Of a DNA stretch of 64,000 nucleotides, positions 23,562 through 33,717 are shown piece by piece. The stretch is from Pontederia crassipes (taxonomy: Eukaryota; Streptophyta; Magnoliopsida; Commelinales; Pontederiaceae): positions 49,007,353 to 49,071,352 of the forward strand of contig CM060198.1 of NCBI GenBank assembly GCA_030549335.1, given 5' to 3'. Both the position numbers and the translations under genes were made by a program. The notes beneath the pieces are model-generated. The model saw nothing but the letters and a program-made list of their open reading frames with translations. It did no database searches and had not been told where the DNA came from. Position 1 is the stretch's first letter. Each line of letters begins with the position of its first letter.

Positions 23562-25942
23562 ATGGTTACTAGAGGTCGAGCATTTGGGTCATCTCGCTCT
23601 TCTAGGCATTCACTCCAGACGAGTCAGCCATCACAACCACCAGGTAATATATTTATTGTCAATTACTTATTTGTAGTTAATTATAATAGTTAAATTCATT
23701 TTTTATTAATATTAGTTGCTCCGCCACCGACGGAACACGTAGTCGGATCATCACATAGTAGACGATCCATTGGTGGGTCAGCTCCACATATCACTTCAGG
23801 TACGTGTCACATTGTAGGCGATACATAGTAGGAGATAGAGTTTTCTAAATATTTTGATTTTGTGATAGTTGCTCCACCGTCGACAGGGCACATAGTCAAG
23901 ACGTCTTGATCACACGACGACGATCGGAATGTCACATCAGGTTATTTTCTGTATATTCCATAATTTTAAATAGGAGGCAAATTTTATGTATTTTCGTATG
24001 ATGACAGTTGCTACACCACCACCACCTCCGAGATTCCCGGACGCTTCACCACATTCTAATGTTGGTGAGCGACATCTTACTCCAGGTGATATATTTATTA
24101 TTATTGATATTATATTTCTCAATTAATTATATTAATTATTTTTTAATAATGTCAGTTGCTACGCCGTTGATAGCACAAGCACCTGGCTCGGCACAATTTG
24201 ACGAACGGACTGCCACGGATCATGCTGCGGTAGACATCACTCGAGGTGAGAACATTACTGTACATCTATCAATTATCATTACTTTAATTTGGTATGACAC
24301 TAATGATCTATTTTGTATTAGGGCCCATAGATGATGTCGGACATTCTCAGCCTACCCTAGTTGTACCGAATGATGATTCCTCTTCGAGTGATGAAGAGGG
24401 ATTACACGATAATGGGGTGGTCACCGTGAATAATATTGCTCGACTGTAAGTTAAATAAGTTGTAGAAATTTTGTTATAGTTTTGGTTATACTTGAAATTA
24501 ATTCTTCTTTGTAATTGGCAAGACTACTTTCATATCCGCTAGTACCGTGTGGGAAGTCAGTGCTCTCGTTCTTTTCCACTTATTGGAAGGGGCAGGATCC
24601 TGGAAAATGTTCCAATTCAAGTGCGGGATGACATATTTTGAGCCTTTACGGTACGATCTTCTATTTGGGTTACATAATTTGATTTATATTATTTTAAAAT
24701 TACAAAGTTTTAACGTGTTTTGTAGGAGGCAAATTAGTTTCATTCGAATCTTAGTTTAGGGATGATCCGGAGAGCTTTTGAGGAGGTCGTTGCGAAATGC
24801 CTCCGAAATTGATTATACAAGTTTCACAAGGTTGTCACGTCCGCCGGCCTCACTTTGGAGCAGGGCATACAAAGATGCTCAAGGCATATTAGGCGCTCGG
24901 TTTGGGAGTCCTTATGTAGGAAGTGGTAAGTATGTTTACTTTTAAATTATTTTTATTAAATTTATAGTCTTTGAAAGTCTAAATATTTGATGTTCATAAA
25001 GGACGGATGAACGATGGCAAAAGAAGTCGGAAAAGGCAAGAGTTAATCGACTTTCGAAGCCCGAGGCCCACATCCACATAAGGGGGTCGATGCGATTTGT
25101 CGAGCATCGACAGCGCATGGTAATTTACATACAAATTCAATTTATCAAACTTTTGACTTGTACTTATTTTATAAATTTGAAACTTTATCGTAGGAGGAGA
25201 AAGAAGACGATCCTGTGGACTTTCGCATGGTCTACGAGGTCACACATAAGAGCTGAAAGATAAACAACTTGGTCGCGCCCACTGCTCGTAGGCTTCTGGT
25301 AAGTCTCATCACATGTTCATTTGGTTGTTGACGTTAGTGCACTATTTTTGAAATGCGCAATGCGTAAATTTTTTAGAATGAGTATAATGCGAAAATGACT
25401 AAAAAGTACGATGATGATCGGAGTAGTCAGCCACTAGGTAATGTTTCTTGGAAGGGATGTCATGTTTTTAATTTATATGTTTTTTGATATATAATTTATA
25501 TATTATATGATTGTATAATTTTTTTTATTTCGTAGTGGACCTTGCTATTTGGGAGGAGGTCGGCACGACACAAGGAGAATACTTGCGTGGACTCAACACA
25601 GCCGCTCAGGTACCTAGGAGCGGAGGATATACAAGCGGCCCATCTACTCCGAGCTCATTCGCTGCACCTGATATAACGCATCTATCCCAACAGCTATCGG
25701 AGCATATAGCGTAGCAGGTGTCGCAGCAGCTGTCACAATAGTTGGCTCCACTATTGCAGACGATTCAGGGATTGATCTCGACGCAAAATCCATCCCCGCG
25801 AGACCATGGACCGAGAACGTCTAGATCGAATGTCCGGAATGATAACGATAACTCCCAAACCAAGGATAGAAACAAACCTTGGATAGAAACTATACTTTTG
25901 TCACTTATAGGCTTATTATTAGATACACGTATAGTTTGTTAG
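23562..25942 (+). pseudogene. tnpA-like (plant En/Spm transposase_24 type) gene of CACTA-1
   Basis: Starts 95 bases after the tnpD stop with MVTRGRAFGSSRSSRHSLQT. Exons I can delimit are 23562-23643, 23716-23799, 23869-23940, 24008-24085, 24156-24245 and 24322-24445, all with GT..AG introns and phase-compatible joins. Later exons at about 24524-24650, 24725-24925, 25001-25120, 25194-25298, 25378-25437 and 25535-25942 encode WKKS-like basic motifs, GGSMRFVEH, MVYEVTHKS, GEYLRG, GGYTSGPSTPSS and a Gln-rich end (SQQLSEHIA, LLQTIQGLIS). In En/Spm, TnpA binds the subterminal repeats. Stops occur in exon 3, near 24640 and near 25255. A homologous gene relic lies on the minus strand in CACTA-2. Confidence 0.85.
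23716..24245 (+). repeat. Four tandemly amplified short exon-intron units in the tnpA-like gene
   Basis: Exons 2 to 5 (84, 72, 78 and 90 bases, all multiples of three, all phase 1-1) each open with TTGCTCCGCC, TTGCTCCACC, TTGCTACACC or TTGCTACGCC, encoding VAPP or VATP, and end just before a GGT donor. Flanking introns share GGTAATATATTTATT/GGTGATATATTTATT starts. The pattern implies duplication of an exon with its intron. Exon 3 carries a stop. Confidence 0.8.
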
Positions 25943-26094
25943 TTCAGTTTATTACTTTTCATAATCTTATCTTAAATATTGTGCCAGTGATGCTTTCATA
26001 TTATGCCTATGATGAATATCAATGCATCAATGCATTTATATGCATTATATAATTGTATGGTGTGGGAAGGAAAAAATGTGGCTATAATAGGTAA

Positions 26095-26573
26095 AAAAAT
26101 ATGTAATTAGCGCCTCCATAGCGTCACCCTAGCGTCGCACAAAATGTCGACGCAATATTAAATATATCGACCTTAACGTCACGTTAGCGTCTCATTGGCG
26201 ACGCCACAAATATAATGTTGGCCTCACAGTAGTGCCGACATAGCGTCAACTAACACATAATGTTAGCATCTCTTGCGCGTCGGAACAACGCCTCCCCTAT
26301 AGCGCCACTTGAGCGTCGACTTAGCGACGTCTGTCTACTGCTCCTAGCTGGACACCATGCGTCTTAGTAACATCGAGATAGCGTCAATTGTTGGTGCTAG
26401 TAGCGTCTCCACTTTTGTTGGCTCTATTGCGGCGCCAGTAGCCACTGACTATCGACGTCGCATTATTATGGAGCTATGTGGATGCTAATGTGACGCTATA
26501 TCTTCTAGAGACTCAATAGTGCCGCAGTAGCGTCTCGCTACTTGGGTCGCTATTCTTGGATTTTCTTGTAGTG
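26095..26573. repeat. Right subterminal repeats and terminus of CACTA-1
   Basis: Copies of TAGCGTC, TAGCGCC and GCGTCGAC motifs spaced through the last 470 bases, ending in TTTTCTTGTAGTG at 26573. The motif is the same as in the left array, mostly in the inverted orientation relative to the terminus. Confidence 0.8.
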
Positions 26574-26649
26574 TTGTATGCATCCTAAAAATTTAAATGT
26601 TACAAATTTGAAAAATCATTTACACTAATGTGAACAAATAAATAAACAG

Positions 26650-27190
26650 GCGATGATACTTAACAAAACTCTACGGGTAGAGGGCATGACCAAATCATCA
26701 TGATCTTCATGTCTTATGCGTGGACTCCTAGATCACATGAAAATCAATAAAGTTTCAAATATTGCAAATTAAGTAAGCATGAGATAAAATTTTGATTATT
26801 ATTTTTTTATCTACATTATCATGCATCACCAATGCTCATCAAATTAGATCGACCTGCCTATATGGATATAGGCTTCGGGCTGTGAAAGTCTATTAACTTT
26901 GTTGTTTTAGACTTTCTCTACCAATTTTCATTCATCTCGAATCAACATCAAATACATAGACTTTAAAATTGTAAATTAAGTAAAAATAATTCAAATGTAA
27001 ACTTACCCCTTCCTACATACAGACTCCCATATTGGGCTCCTAATATGCCTTGGAAATCTCTGTATACCCTGCTACGATCATGCAAAACTTATATAGACAA
27101 TTTTGGAGACATTTCACAGCCATCTCTTCGAAGCATCTTCGAATCATCCCCAAATTGAGCTCGGGACGAAACTAATTTGCTTCTTAAAAA
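26650..27190 (-). pseudogene. CACTA-2 tnpA-like gene, internal exon remnants
   Basis: Three blocks on the minus strand match exons of the CACTA-1 tnpA-like gene in the right order. 27185-27000 matches about 24725-24925 (shared AGGCAAATTAGTTTC.. then GGCATATTAGG). 26905-26815 matches about 25040-25120 (AGTTAAT(A/C)GACTTTC, then ATCCACATA). 26740-26655 matches about 25265-25298 (TTGGTC.. GTAG). Intergenic gaps correspond to introns. The gene continues at 6945-6660, beyond the CACTA-1 insertion, which therefore sits in its last intron. Confidence 0.75.
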
Positions 27191-27261
27191 TATTATGAAA
27201 GTTAGTAATTTAAAAATAATATAAAATAAATTATCTAATGCACATTTGATAATTTAGATAT

Positions 27262-27895
27262 TTTAAAGAAGATCGCCAAGTATGATTGCACTCCTAGTGT
27301 GATCACATTCGATGCCATTATAGCATGCTTCTGCAAATGGGGTCAGCTTAAGGAAGTAACTTTATTTTCCCTTAAGCAAAGAGAAGGTTTGCCTCCTAAT
27401 GAAGATATATACATATCCCTCATTATATGTTGCTGCAAACTGAAGCAATACTTGATGGCATCAAATTTTATAGCCTTAATGTTAGGTAGTGATCATCTGC
27501 CCCAATTGGCTTCTTACCAACTTCTTCTTATAGGATTTTGTGAAGAAGAAAAATTTGAGGCTAAGTTAGCTTTCTAGGACTTACTTGGCAAAGGCTATAA
27601 CTTTGATGAAGTAGTGTGGCAAATCCTCGTTGGTGTCCTACTTAAAGAAGGCTATGTAGAACTTTGCTATGAGATGCTATCACTTATGGAATTATTGCAT
27701 GGGTATATGGTACATGCATTTTTATATATATTTTACATGCTTCATTTAGGTTATTTTTCATAATTTTTATCATTGCGCGCATACATCTATTGTCTTAAAT
27801 TCTTTCAAGTCAGAAGCTACCCACTTTTGATTTATTTTCATCTCAGGATTATCAATTCGAAGGTGCAGAATGATTGGACTGAAAGAACACGAAAA
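27262..27895 (+). pseudogene. Captured pentatricopeptide-repeat (PPR) gene fragment
   Basis: Plus-strand coding relic with about four PPR motifs: TPSVITFDAIIACFCKWGQL, then PPNEDIYISLIICCCKLKQ, then LASYQLLLIGFCEEEKFEAK, then NFDEVVWQILVGVLLKEGYV after one stop at 27575. The helix-turn-helix spacing and the V(I)TF, Y..LI.C.CK and LL.GFC signatures are typical of plant organellar RNA-binding PPR proteins. A likely intron starts near 27704 and ends in CTCAG before 27847. No start, no N-terminal targeting sequence and no complete C-terminus are present. It lies inside CACTA-2, antisense to the tnpA relic, and is best read as transposon capture of a host gene piece. Confidence 0.8.
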
Positions 27896-28436
27896 TCAAA
27901 GCAAAAATGACATGGTTCAATACATTATATAAGAACCCAGGCCGAGTAAGTTTCATACTCGAGTCGGGCTAGCTGCACAGAACGAATTGAAGTTGTAGTC
28001 GGCCCGACAATCTAACTTGGGCTGGGATTTAAGGTAAGTTTTTTAACACCCGACAACCAATGGAGTAGCAAAATGTTAAAACAAAAGAGGGGTTAGGGAT
28101 TTAAGGTAAGTTTTTTAGTGTTGCGAAACGATGCGATGTTAATTAGACAAAACTCTCAAATGGTGCGATGCTAAATTGACACCGAGAAAATAATTAAAAT
28201 AAATCGGCTACAATATGCGATGCTAATTCGAGGCTATAGTGACATCATTCAGTTCATTTTTATTTTTTCTAATTAAAATATGAAGAAAATTATATCCCTT
28301 AATTCAATTCTCATAATTTTATAATTAAGGAAATAAAAATATAATTTATAGATAATTGATTTTAAAATATTTGGATTAATTTATAGATAATTAACATATG
28401 ATAAGATATATGTTGCATATATGCGTATATTATATA

Positions 28437-28439
<3 letters not shown>

Positions 28440-28470
<31 letters not shown>

Positions 28471-28486
28471 CATGCATGCATGTATA
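28440..28486. repeat. (TATG)n/(CATG)n microsatellite, copy A
   Basis: TATG units followed by CATG units inside copy A of the tandem duplication. Confidence 0.9.
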
Positions 28487-29383
28487 TGTAGGTATTCATA
28501 TCAGATGAACTATTTTACACACACACAAGCATATTCATATATATAATATTTATATTGACAAATGTATATATAAGTTTATATTACCTAATTATATCAAGAT
28601 ATGTATACATACACATATATGTATGTCTATATACATACGTATATAACTATATGTGTTATACTATTTATTTTAATAAATGTGTATCATAAGTTTATGTTAG
28701 CTAATTATATCAATATATGTACATCTATATTGTATATATATAAATAAAGGGATTAATGGAGATGTAACCCCCATTGGGTGAAACTTGGTATAGCGCCCAA
28801 ATCTAGGCTGTCTGATTTAGATCAAGGGTCCAAATCATTTTACAATTTTTTCTCTCTCTACTCTCATGCTCTCTCTCTCTCTCTCCCCTCTATGATCAAT
28901 GGAGGTTGGCAACAGGACGGCGGTCGACAGAGGGGTTAAGGTAAATAACTTAGGCTGGGATTTAAGGTAATTTTCTTAACACCCGACAACAAATGGAGTC
29001 GCAAAACACTAAAATGAAAGAGGGGTTAGGGATTTAAGGTAAGTTTTTTAGTGCAGCGAAACAATGGATGCTAATTAGATGCTACTTCGAAGCCAAATAC
29101 TCTCAAATGTCGAGACGCTAAAATGGCACTGAGACAATAATTAAAATAAATCAGATACAATATGTGACTCTAATTCGAGGCTATAGTGATGTCAAAGTTC
29201 ATTTTCATTTTTTCTATTTAAATATGGTGAAAATTATATCCCTTAATTCAATTTTCATAATTTTATAATTAAGGAAATAAAAATATAATTTATAGATAAT
29301 TAATTTAAAAATATTTGGATTAATTTATAGATAATTAACATATGATAAGATATATGTTGTATATATGTGTGTATATATATTAT

Positions 29384-29456
29384 ATATATGTATGTATGCA
29401 TGTATGTATGTATGTATGTATGTATGTATGTATGTATGTATGTATGTATGTATGAA
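29384..29456. repeat. (TATG)n microsatellite, expanded, copy B
   Basis: The same tract in copy B, about 70 bases long and roughly twice the size of the one in copy A. Confidence 0.9.
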
Positions 29457-30033
29457 TATGTAGGTATTCATATTAGATGAACTATTTACACACACACGCA
29501 CATATTCATATATATAATATTTATATTGAAAATTGTATATATAAGTTTATATTACTTAATTATATCAAGATATGTATACATACACATATATGTATGTCTA
29601 TATACATATGTATATATATGTGTTATACTATTTATTTTAATAAATGTGTATCATAAGTTTATGTTAGCTAATTATATCAATATAAGTACATCTATATTGT
29701 ATATATATAAATAAAGGGATTAATGGAGATGTAACCCCAATTGGGTGAAACTTGGTGCATCCCTATATTCTGGGCCGTCTGATTTAGATCAAGGGTCCAG
29801 ATCATTTTACAATTTTTTCCATCTCTACTCTCATGCACGCTCTCTCTCTCTTCTCTATGATTGATGGCGGTCGGCAGTAGGAGGACGATCGACAGGCAAC
29901 GGAGGAAGAGAGGGACGATGCAGGGCGAGCAGACGGATGGCGGGGGAAGAGAGGGGTGACGTGGAGCGGGCGTGGCTTGACGATAGGGGAAGGTCAGCAG
30001 CTAGAGAGGGAATGATCAACTATTTGTGTGCTT

Positions 30034-31271
30034 TGTAGGATCCCAAAGGGCACCAAGAGGGGGGGGGGGGGGGGGTGAATTGGTGTTCAACAGAAAATAT
30101 CGATTTCACAAAATTTATACCTCAAGCACGAAACTGAATCTTAAAACCTTTGCAATTTAGATTATAAACACAATATTATAGGGAGAGAGAGTGAGAGAAA
30201 TCAAACACAAATAGACGTGGTGGTTGTTGATGAGGTTCGGCCACACCTTGGCCTACATCCCCACTCTGACTTCTCGACCTCGAGACTGTCGACGATTCCA
30301 CTAATCACTTCCTTTGTTCCAAATGGGGCACGGAAGAAAGCCCTTTACACCAACCACATTTTCTCCATTTCGAGAGGCAAGGCAACCTCTCCTCGTAGGA
30401 AGCTAAGCTTTTCTCTCGCTCAAGAAGTAAGATTTGAATCTCTTTTACACATGAGCTCTCTTTATTTTTCTGAACAAAATATTTCTCTCTTTTTACAATG
30501 CTAGGCTCACAAAAGTGGAAGAGAGAAAGAAGAGCACAACTAAAAAGATAACTTCAAAGAAAAAGATCTTCTTTTGATTTCTTGAAGTATTGATTCAATG
30601 CTTGGATGGGGTGCCTTTGCTTCTGGCTTTGGCATTTCTTTTACAAGCTATAGTATGTGAAAAATTCGTCCACAATTTATTTCACATTTTTCTCCTTCAA
30701 ATATAGCCATTATTGTTCATTTCAATAATGGACCGGTCGACCGCATTTATGGGCCGGTCGATCGCTCTATATGACGGTTGGCTCATTTGTTCATTTGTCG
30801 CAGCTGATCGGTCGACCGCATTAATGGACTGGTCGATCGGTCTATATGACCGTTGCGCTTATTTTTGCAACTTCAGCACTTGGTCGGTCAACCAAACTAT
30901 CGACCGATGTCTCGACCGATACAGACTTGTAGTTTTGATTTGAGTAGTTTATGCATTGATCGGTCGACCGGTATCTCCGATCGATCGACTGGCCTTCATA
31001 GCTTCGACCGAACCTTCCTACACTATTTTGAGCATAACATTTTGCACAGTTATCCAAATTAGATGATCTTCGAGTCTATGGTAAGCTAACAAAATTCTCT
31101 ACATTCTACATTCATCCAAAACTGACGAGATCAGTGCCAATTATTTAATCAATGCGTAGTGCATAAAGTTATCTCTTTTTCTTTAAACATTTTCAGCATT
31201 TTATTCTTAATCATTCGAGGTTTGTATCATCAAAATATAATTTGATATGACATTAAAACTTTGACCCAACA
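30034..31271 (-). repeat. 3' LTR of the gag-only copia element
   Basis: 1238 bp, TGTAGG to CCAACA. It has a long poly-G run at 30059-30076 and two 76-bp tandem copies of a module with GGTCGACCGCATT (30734, 30810). Compared with the 5' LTR it has numerous substitutions, so the insertion is old. Confidence 0.93.
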
Positions 31272-31286
31272 GTCTCCCCCTTTTTT
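31272..31286 (-). other. Polypurine tract of the gag-only copia element
   Basis: The minus strand reads AAAAAAGGGGGAGAC immediately before the 3' LTR. Confidence 0.85.
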
Positions 31287-31369
31287 ATGAAGACAAATCG
31301 AGAAATATAAAAAATATATGAGTTGCGAAAAAGTTGTAAAATTCTTGTAAAAACAATTATTGTAAAAAT

Positions 31370-31795
31370 AATTTTACTCCCCCTAACGCATATCTTTCCT
31401 TACAATGGTAGATATTCACATGAATATTAATTATAAGGTACTCTTCATATAAAGTGATATTCAGATCATATTTCTCCTATACTTCTTCCCCCTTTGTTTC
31501 ATCAAAAAGAATAATTTATATATGAAGCATATAAGAAATCATATGTAACTCCCCCTTAGTCAATTTTTCAAAAAATTTATTCTTCCCCCTTTTGTCATAT
31601 AATAGACATGTAGAGTATTGCAAGTTTTGAAAGATAACTCCCCCTAAATTTATGTCTATTTTATAATGAAAATCAATTTATGAAAGTCAAAACAAAAATA
31701 TATTAAGAATCAAAATATGACATAAAACTTTGAAACAACAATGATATCCATGATATGTCAAAAATAGAGTTGAACATGCTCCCCCTATCACTATG
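31370..31795 (-). repeat. Array of extra PPT-like AGGGGGAG tracts
   Basis: Six further copies of AGGGGGAG or AGGGGGAA on the minus strand, near 31378, 31488, 31550, 31584, 31640 and 31782, upstream of the true PPT. Between them the sequence is AT-rich and non-coding. Repeated polypurine tracts are described for Sireviruses. Confidence 0.75.
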
Positions 31796-31989
31796 ATCAA
31801 TTTTCTTTTGTTTCTTTCTTTTCTTTCAGAGAAATAGTCATTTTGAATTGTTTGAGTGAAATAGAAAAATAGGCTTAACATTTAAAAGAAAACAAGAGTA
31901 TTCCCAACGATACTTTTACCATAACTTTTGTGCCTTCACATTTTCATTCGTCCTTTGTTGTACATGTGAGGCACACCTGGAAAAAAAAT

Positions 31990-33588
31990 CAAGTAACTTT
32001 TGCTACCCAAACTTCTTTGGGTCCAATTTCGTTAGTCAAAGTTCCTTTTGGAACTCATATCATCCCATGTTGTGAAGATTTTCTTACTTTTGCATTGATA
32101 TACAAAACGGCCATTAAATCCACTTGTAAAACATGTAATATGTGATTTTCTATCATATGCATGATTAGATTTCCAATAAGAGTTTTCATGTCCAAAGGAT
32201 TTTTTAGGATTATTTTTTGTTATATGAGAAATAGCTATATTTTTCAAAGAGGCATTTTCCTTCTTTTCTTTTTCTAAAGAGCATGCTAATTTTACAATTT
32301 CATATGCATGTGTAATTTCTAAAGTTTCAATTTCATTTTGAAGATTTTCATTTTCCATAAAATATGTATCCTTTTCCACTTTTATTTTTTTAAACTCATT
32401 TTTCATAATACGAAGATCATTCATCAAGGTTTGATTATGAATTAGACAAGCATCTCTTTCCTTTTTCAAAATATCAAGGTCATCTCTTATAATATGAAAG
32501 TCATCCATCATTTTTTTATTCTTCTTTTTAAGAATAAGATATTTTTCAATTAAGAAAGAAAATTCCTTATGCACATCAAAATCAATATTATCATCCTCAT
32601 CATCATTATCACTATTAGCACTAGAGTAGTAAGAAGAGTTGGAGGATACCTCATCATTATGTGCCATTAAGCATAGATATGCATTCTCACTGGACGAATT
32701 TGATGATTCATTTGATTCATCTTCACTTGACTCTTCATGCCTTTTCTTCTTTCTTCTATGAGATATCTCTTCTTTGTGATTTTTGTATGATCTTCGGGTG
32801 GGCTTCACATTCTTTTCTATTTTTTTCACTAATTTGAGATACTTATCGAGTTTTCTTGTATAAAGGGCGAGTCTCTTTTCATCTACTTCTTCTTCACTCG
32901 AGTCATCCTCACTTTTGCTTGCTTTCAAAGTCAATATCTTCTTTTTCGGAGCATTTGATTCTTCTTCTTCTTGGATTCCGATTTCATAGGTTAAAAGTGA
33001 TCCAATTAGATCGACAAAATCCAATTTGTTCAAATATTTTTCTTCGATCACCGTCCTTTTTGTATGCCAACAGGAGGAGAGAGACCTGAGAATCTTTTTC
33101 ACTTTTTTGGGGTTAGTTCTAGGCTCACCCAAAGAGGCTAAGCCATTCACAATGTCATTAAAATGAGCAACCATATCATTTATAGATTCATTATCATACA
33201 TTTTGAAAGAATCATATTGATGATTTTAGAATACTCAATCTAGATTCTTTGACTTTATCCATTCTTTCGTAAGTGGTAATAAGTTTCTTCCGAATTTCGG
33301 TTGCACTTTGACAACTAAAAATCCGATTAAAATCCGTTGAATCCAAAGCACAATAAAAATGTTCTTTGGTTTCCAATCCAATTTCGAAAAAATTGTCTTT
33401 CGTCATGTTCAGAAGGTAATTTTTTCATGTAAGTAATAGCCTTTTTTGACAATATCCCACATGTTTATATCAATAGAACATATGTAGGCTTGAATCCGAA
33501 TTTTTCAATATGCAAAATTTGATGCATTTAAAAGGGGAGGACGACTAATTGATTGTCCTTCGGTAAAAACAAATGCACTTGATGCCAT
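31990..33588 (-). pseudogene. Copia gag (UBN2) with coiled coil and degenerate zinc knuckle
   Basis: Starts at 33588 (MASSAFVFTEGQSISRPPLL), about 115 bases after the PBS. The UBN2 region includes IRKKLITTYERMDKVKES and DNESINDMVAHFNDIVNGLAS. The 389-codon open part at 33201-32032 follows with an acidic DDSSEEEVDEK stretch, a Lys/Glu-rich coiled coil (KKERDACLIHNQTLMNDL), and HITCFTSGFNGRFVYQC, a zinc knuckle in which spacing survives but the second half is damaged. After the stop the relic PKEVWVAKVT continues to about 31990. Two stops and a frameshift break the N-terminal third. No pol follows. A complete Gag would let the element be packaged if an autonomous relative supplied enzymes. Confidence 0.88.
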
Positions 33589-33703
33589 AGCTCTTAAGAT
33601 TGTTAAATCTTAAAAAAAAATGATTGAATCTTAAAAATGATTAGATCTAAAATGATTAGATATGAAAATGAGAAGATTCAAAAGATCAAAACAAGAGCAA
33701 CCC

Positions 33704-33715
33704 GCTCTGATACCA
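33704..33715 (-). other. Primer-binding site of the gag-only copia element
   Basis: TGGTATCAGAGC on the minus strand, two bases from the LTR, identical in sequence and spacing to the site at 780-791. Confidence 0.93.
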
Positions 33716-33717
33716 AT

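Larger units (their letters stand above)
7066..26573 (+). mobile_element. CACTA-1: full-length En/Spm-type transposon, 19.5 kb with nested gypsy
   Basis: The ends are CACTACAAGAAAA at 7066 and its exact complement at 26561-26573, flanked by TTG at 7063-7065 and 26574-26576. Inside are two plus-strand genes in the usual En/Spm layout: tnpD-like (10023-23467) and tnpA-like (23562-25942), with subterminal repeat arrays at both ends. A 9.9-kb gypsy element (12603-22464) sits in a tnpD intron. Without it the element is about 9.6 kb. Both genes carry stops, so it is not expected to be autonomous. It inserted into an intron of the tnpA relic of the related CACTA-2. Confidence 0.95.
28010..29890. repeat. 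Tandem duplication of about 930-970 bp
   Basis: Copy A (about 28010-28943) and copy B (about 28944-29890) are head to tail. Landmarks are GGCTGGGATTTAAGG (28020, 28953), GAGGGGTTAGGGATTTAAGG, a (TATG)n tract, and GGGATTAATGGAGATGTAACCCC (28749, 29716). The offset grows from 933 to 967, mostly because the microsatellite is longer in copy B. Copy A contains only the left arm of the MULE that is complete in copy B, so the MULE was in place before the duplication. Confidence 0.85.

Noticed and set aside
30720-31015. Spaced palindromes as a CRISPR-like array
   Set aside because: Plant nuclear DNA, only two 76-bp modules per LTR, and present in every LTR of the family.
32032-33201. 389-codon frame as a possible host gene
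   Set aside because: It is the copia Gag, with PBS, LTRs and PPT in the right places and a matching gag at the left edge of the window.
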